A stretch of 64,000 nt of DNA from an uncultured Caryophanales bacterium (lineage in GTDB: Bacteria; Bacillota_I; Bacilli_A; RF39; UBA660): positions 12,469 through 76,468 of the forward strand of contig CAMNML010000003.1 of NCBI GenBank assembly GCA_946544685.1, given 5' to 3'. Numbering within the stretch: the stretch's first letter is position 1; each line of letters starts with the position of its first letter. Below, one piece after another: positions 61,164 through 64,000 of the stretch. Under the pieces are notes generated by a model. The model saw only the letters and a list, made by a program, of their open reading frames with translations, did not search any database and was not told where the DNA came from. A program made the position numbers and the translations under genes.

Positions 61164-62387
61164 TTGAAAAAGTTTTTAATATTTATATTTTTAATTATAA
61201 TTGGGGTTTTTGTTTATTTTAAATATTTTAAAGATACTAAAGATATATATACTTTACTTGATGGTGTTGATGATTATGCGATTGTTGATAAGTATTATAT
61301 ATATGGAACTCACATGAATATATCTGGTTCAATAGATTTGGATAATTATTCGGATATTAAGTTAGTTTTTAAAAGTTTAGATAATGAACTTTCTTATGAT
61401 TTAAATTATAAGAGTAGTAAGTTTTATGTTTCTAGTCTTATTAATGATGGTATTTATTTAGATGATATTCCTATTGATGATTATTTAGTTTTTATTAAGG
61501 TTACATCTGGTGATAGTGTTAAGTATTATAGTTTAAAGAATGATACCGATTATAATGATATTTCTTATTATACTGTTACTAAGAATGGCAAGAATAATTT
61601 AATTAATATTAATTTTTCTAATAAAGATAAAGATTATATGTATATTTCTGTTAAAGATAAGAAGCTTCCTGATAAGTATTATGATGTTGTTATTGATCCT
61701 GGACATGGTGGTGAGGATCCTGGTTCTTCTTTTGCTTCTCATACAGAGGCTGAGTTAAATTTAGAGATTTCATTAAAGCTTAAGAAAAAATTAGATTCTA
61801 TTGGACTTAAGAGTATATTGACTCGTGTTGATGATACATTTCCTTCTCCATATGGCTCTAATAGTAGAACTAGTTTACCTTATGATGTTAAGGCTAAATA
61901 TTTTATTTCAATCCATCTTAATAGTTCTGATGATAGGATGAGATATGGTGGTGTTGAAGTTTATGCGCCTAATAATTGTAAGTTAGATTTTGCTTCTAGT
62001 TTAGCTTCTAATATAGTTAACAGTGTTGATACTGCTTATTCTAAAAAGGAAGATTTTAAAGAGTCTAAGGGTGTTTATGTTAGAACTTTTACTAATGAAG
62101 ATATTAAGACTTCTGTAAGTGAGGCTCGAAATGGTGGATATAAGCCTTATCCTATTACTACTGATACTAATTATTATTTTATGATTAGAGAAACTGGTGG
62201 GATAGCTACTGGTGCTTATATTGATGGTAGAAATAAGTCTGTTGGTAAGAATAATTATTATTTATCTAATGTAGGAGCTGAGGCATATTTACTTGAACTT
62301 GGATATATTAATTATTGGCCTGATTTAAATAAGTTAGTTGATAATCAAGATGATTATGTTGATGGTATTGTTAGTGCATTTAAATAA
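61164..62387 (+). CDS. N-acetylmuramoyl-L-alanine amidase (amidase_3)
   Basis: This is the only plus-strand protein gene. A TTG start at 61164 has an AGGTGA site 5 nt upstream; a GTG at 61155 overlaps that site. A helix (FLIFIFLIIIGVFVYF) anchors or exports the 407-residue protein. After a beta-rich linker the catalytic domain starts at about residue 172: VVIDPGHGGEDPG (first zinc His), TEAELNLEISLKL (zinc Glu) and FISIHLNSSDD (second zinc His). A loop with GGVEVYAPN follows, and the late RETGGIATGAY region holds the catalytic Glu. It hydrolyses the link between MurNAc and the peptide stem and shows that this organism has peptidoglycan. Confidence 0.93.
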   Translation: MKKFLIFIFLIIIGVFVYFKYFKDTKDIYTLLDGVDDYAIVDKYYIYGTHMNISGSIDLDNYSDIKLVFKSLDNELSYDLNYKSSKFYVSSLINDGIYLDDIPIDDYLVFIKVTSGDSVKYYSLKNDTDYNDISYYTVTKNGKNNLININFSNKDKDYMYISVKDKKLPDKYYDVVIDPGHGGEDPGSSFASHTEAELNLEISLKLKKKLDSIGLKSILTRVDDTFPSPYGSNSRTSLPYDVKAKYFISIHLNSSDDRMRYGGVEVYAPNNCKLDFASSLASNIVNSVDTAYSKKEDFKESKGVYVRTFTNEDIKTSVSEARNGGYKPYPITTDTNYYFMIRETGGIATGAYIDGRNKSVGKNNYYLSNVGAEAYLLELGYINYWPDLNKLVDNQDDYVDGIVSAFK

Positions 62388-62415
62388 GACGAGTTTAATC
62401 TCGCCTTGTTTTTGT
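62388..62415. terminator. Shared terminator between the convergent amidase and dinB genes
   Basis: GACGAG/CTCGCC (62388-62405) pairs fully on the minus strand with one G-T and has one A-C mismatch on the plus strand. A T-rich tract follows on the plus side (TTGTTTTT). Confidence 0.6.
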
Positions 62416-63585
62416 GTTTATAAGTGTTGCTTTTTTTATAATATTTTTATATTTATTATTTAATTTATCTACTACTTCATCTATGTTTTTTTCTTCTTCT
62501 ATTTTATCAAATATAGATACTTGTTTTATTTTTTTGTCTGTTAAGTTATCTAGTCTTATTCCTATTAGTCTTATTTTTTCATCGTCATATATTTCTCTTA
62601 GTATTTTTTTTGCCATATTATATATTTCTTCATTATTATTTGTTGGTGTTTCTAGTTTCTTTTGATGTGAGTATTTTTTAAAGTTATTGTCTTTTAGTAT
62701 TACTACTATAACTCTTGCATATTTATTTTGTTTTCTTATTCTATTTCCTACTTTTTCTGATAGTAGTAATAGATATTTATATAGTTCATTTATATCTGTT
62801 ATATCGTGGTCTAGCGTTATTTCGTTTCCTATTCCTTTTGGAATTCTAGGCTTACTTATTACTGGTGAATTATCTATTCCATTTGCCCAATTAATCATTG
62901 ATTCTGATTGATTTTTAAAGTATTTATATAAGTCTTCTGGTTTAGAATTAGCTAGATCTTTTATTGTGAATATATTTATTTGATTTAGTTTTGGTACTGT
63001 TTTTTTACCTATTCCAAATAGTTCTCCTACTTCTAGTGGCCACATTTTTTCTTGTATTTCATTATCATATAGTGTGTGTATTTTATATGGTTTTGTGAAG
63101 TCTGATGCCATTTTTGCACATAATTTATTATTGGCTATTCCAATATTTACTGTGAATCCTAGTTCATCATATATTTCTTTTTGTAGTTTTCTTGCGAATT
63201 CTAATTGGTCTCCTTGCATTGATTTTATTTTTGTATAGTCTAAGTAACATTCATCAACACTTGCGATTTCAATGTCTGGTGTGTATTTACTTATTAAGTT
63301 AAACATTTTATTTGACATTTCTTGATAGAATTTGAAGTTAGGTTCATATGTTTTTAGTACTCTACATTTTTTTCTAGCGCTGTAGAGTGTTTCTCCTGTT
63401 ACTATTCCTAGGCGTTTTGCTGGTGTTGATTTAGCGAGTACTATTCCTGATCTTGTTGATTCACTTCCTCCTATTACAGCATATGAATTTCTTATATCAT
63501 ATTTTGAACCATTTTTTAAAAGGTAAAGTGCTGTCCAGGATAGAAATGCATTATTTACATCTATGTGCATAATTATTCGTTCCAT
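62395..63585 (-). CDS. dinB: Y-family DNA polymerase IV
   Basis: DinB copies damaged templates. The start at 63585 (MERIIMHIDVNN, 396 aa) has an AGGTGA site; a GTG at 63594 overlaps it. IIMHIDVNNAFLSW holds the first metal Asp and SVDECYLDYT (about 112-121) the Asp-Glu pair. YSARKKC, IGIANNKLCAKMASD and GIGKKTVPKLNQINI (HhH) complete the palm, fingers and thumb. The end, KQVSIFD, is a partial beta-clamp-like motif. Length is usual for DinB. Confidence 0.95.
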   Translation of the reverse strand: MERIIMHIDVNNAFLSWTALYLLKNGSKYDIRNSYAVIGGSESTRSGIVLAKSTPAKRLGIVTGETLYSARKKCRVLKTYEPNFKFYQEMSNKMFNLISKYTPDIEIASVDECYLDYTKIKSMQGDQLEFARKLQKEIYDELGFTVNIGIANNKLCAKMASDFTKPYKIHTLYDNEIQEKMWPLEVGELFGIGKKTVPKLNQINIFTIKDLANSKPEDLYKYFKNQSESMINWANGIDNSPVISKPRIPKGIGNEITLDHDITDINELYKYLLLLSEKVGNRIRKQNKYARVIVVILKDNNFKKYSHQKKLETPTNNNEEIYNMAKKILREIYDDEKIRLIGIRLDNLTDKKIKQVSIFDKIEEEKNIDEVVDKLNNKYKNIIKKATLINTKTRRD

Positions 63586-63636
63586 GTGTTTCACCTGTAT
63601 ATATTATAATACATTTGTTTGTGTTAGTAAATATAT

Positions 63637-63660
63637 TAAAAAGTACTTTTTCAAGTACTT
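63637..63660 (-). terminator. Terminator after the Rpn-type gene
   Basis: An 8-bp stem AAGTACTT/AAGTACTT (63641-63660, 4-nt loop) is followed by a T-rich tract on the minus strand. Confidence 0.75.
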
Positions 63661-63679
63661 AATGGAGCCATTTATTTTT

Positions 63680-64000
63680 TTATTCTAAACCCTTTTCTAT
63701 TTCTTTTATTTCATCTATTGTTTTTTCTGTTATATTAGATATCGTTTCATAGTCAACTTTGTTTTTTAACATTCTTTTTACAACTTCTATTTTAGTTTGT
63801 TCTGCACCTTGTTCAACACCTTGTTCAACGCCATCTTGAAAACCAGAGTCATATCCTTCTTCACGTCCTTCTTCTAATAATGATTGTTCTTCTTCATATT
63901 CTATTAGTTTATCGCCCATCATTTGTTCATATTCATCAAATATTAATTCATCATTACTCAATCTAATCACATCCTTCACAAGTTTTTCTCTTGTTTCATC
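63680..64000 (-). CDS. Rpn-family recombination-promoting nuclease/putative transposase, C-terminal part
   Basis: The open frame continues past the window edge; the visible 106 codons are the C-terminus. It shows the charged tail typical of this family (PD-(D/E)XK, transposase_31/YhgA-like): EEGREEGYDSGFQDGVEQGV with its EG/GV-EQG repeats, then EVVKRMLKNKVDYETISNIT and a helical end EEIEKGLE-like. The repeats encode a helix with Gly every four residues. The nuclease core lies outside the window. Rpn proteins promote recombination and are often found in multiple copies. Confidence 0.8.
   Translation of the reverse strand, partial: DETREKLVKDVIRLSNDELIFDEYEQMMGDKLIEYEEEQSLLEEGREEGYDSGFQDGVEQGVEQGAEQTKIEVVKRMLKNKVDYETISNITEKTIDEIKEIEKGLE

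Noticed and set aside
1..64000. Mycoplasma-type genetic code (TGA as Trp), because of the very low GC
   Set aside because: TGA ends genes in coupled ATGA overlaps, for example at 7592-7595 and 20380-20383, and tryptophans are TGG.

Overview
The window is very AT-rich DNA from a low-GC Gram-positive bacterium. Ribosome-binding sites of the AGGAGG type are common. TGA serves as a stop codon, seen in ATGA stop/start overlaps (for example at 7592-7595 and 20380-20383), and tryptophan is TGG, so this is the standard bacterial code and not the Mycoplasma code. The gene set (valS with a T-box leader, SipW-type signal peptidase, cell-wall amidase, PssA/Psd, cardiolipin synthase, RNase J) and the gene style suggest an uncultured gut Firmicute of the Bacilli/Clostridia type with a reduced genome. 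That placement is inference. Almost every gene is on the minus strand. The exceptions are the amidase at 61164-62387 and a predicted small RNA at about 52360-52456. No tRNA, rRNA, CRISPR array, integrase or transposase was seen, apart from the tail of an Rpn-type nuclease/transposase at the right edge.

Layout. 1-8.2 kb: a cation-efflux transporter fragment, a histidine phosphatase, membrane-anchored and lipoprotein genes (including a rhodanese/thioredoxin-like pair), a DUF2779 nuclease and the pssA-psd pair for phosphatidylethanolamine synthesis. 8.3-12.6 kb: three overlapping genes of unknown function, two of them large. 12.7-18.9 kb: a surface-protein locus with a TasA/camelysin-like secreted protein, a SipW-type signal peptidase, a DUF5305-like bitopic protein and a beta-helix/InlB-repeat protein. 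19-22.2 kb: a nonsense-interrupted ASCH gene, then a sialidase-fold protein in a tight operon with three unknown genes. 22.3-28.9 kb: an unknown gene, an ABC exporter, an unknown gene bracketed by duplicated terminators, and valS under a T-box.

28.9-43.0 kb is a defence-like island: a YobI-type membrane P-loop NTPase beside a helical DUF5677/HEPN-like protein; a helicase remnant; a GIY-YIG/DUF2075 fusion; a 1340-aa helicase-adenine methylase fusion with a partner protein; and an Mrr-nuclease/NERD-HRDC pair. 43-50 kb is accessory DNA: a GCTD-repeat surface protein, NUDIX, a TfoX/TrpS chimeric pseudogene, a cyclophilin-like lipoprotein, an XRE regulator, a beta-lactamase-fold hydrolase and a transglutaminase-like gene between direct repeats. 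50.3-63.6 kb returns to housekeeping: recG, gpmI, miaB, an amidoligase, an RNase J homologue that has lost several metal ligands, cls, the amidase and dinB.

The most unusual signals are: (1) genes bracketed by near-identical terminators (24.9/26.1 kb, 49.0/50.1 kb and more weakly 40.3/44.2 kb); (2) a 17-bp box before the terminators of three consecutive genes at 46.5-47.8 kb; (3) a solitary plus-strand RNA with promoter, three hairpins and a possible terminator-loop pseudoknot; (4) the degenerate RNase J; and (5) the composition of the defence island. Nothing was searched against a database; family names are from recognition of motifs.
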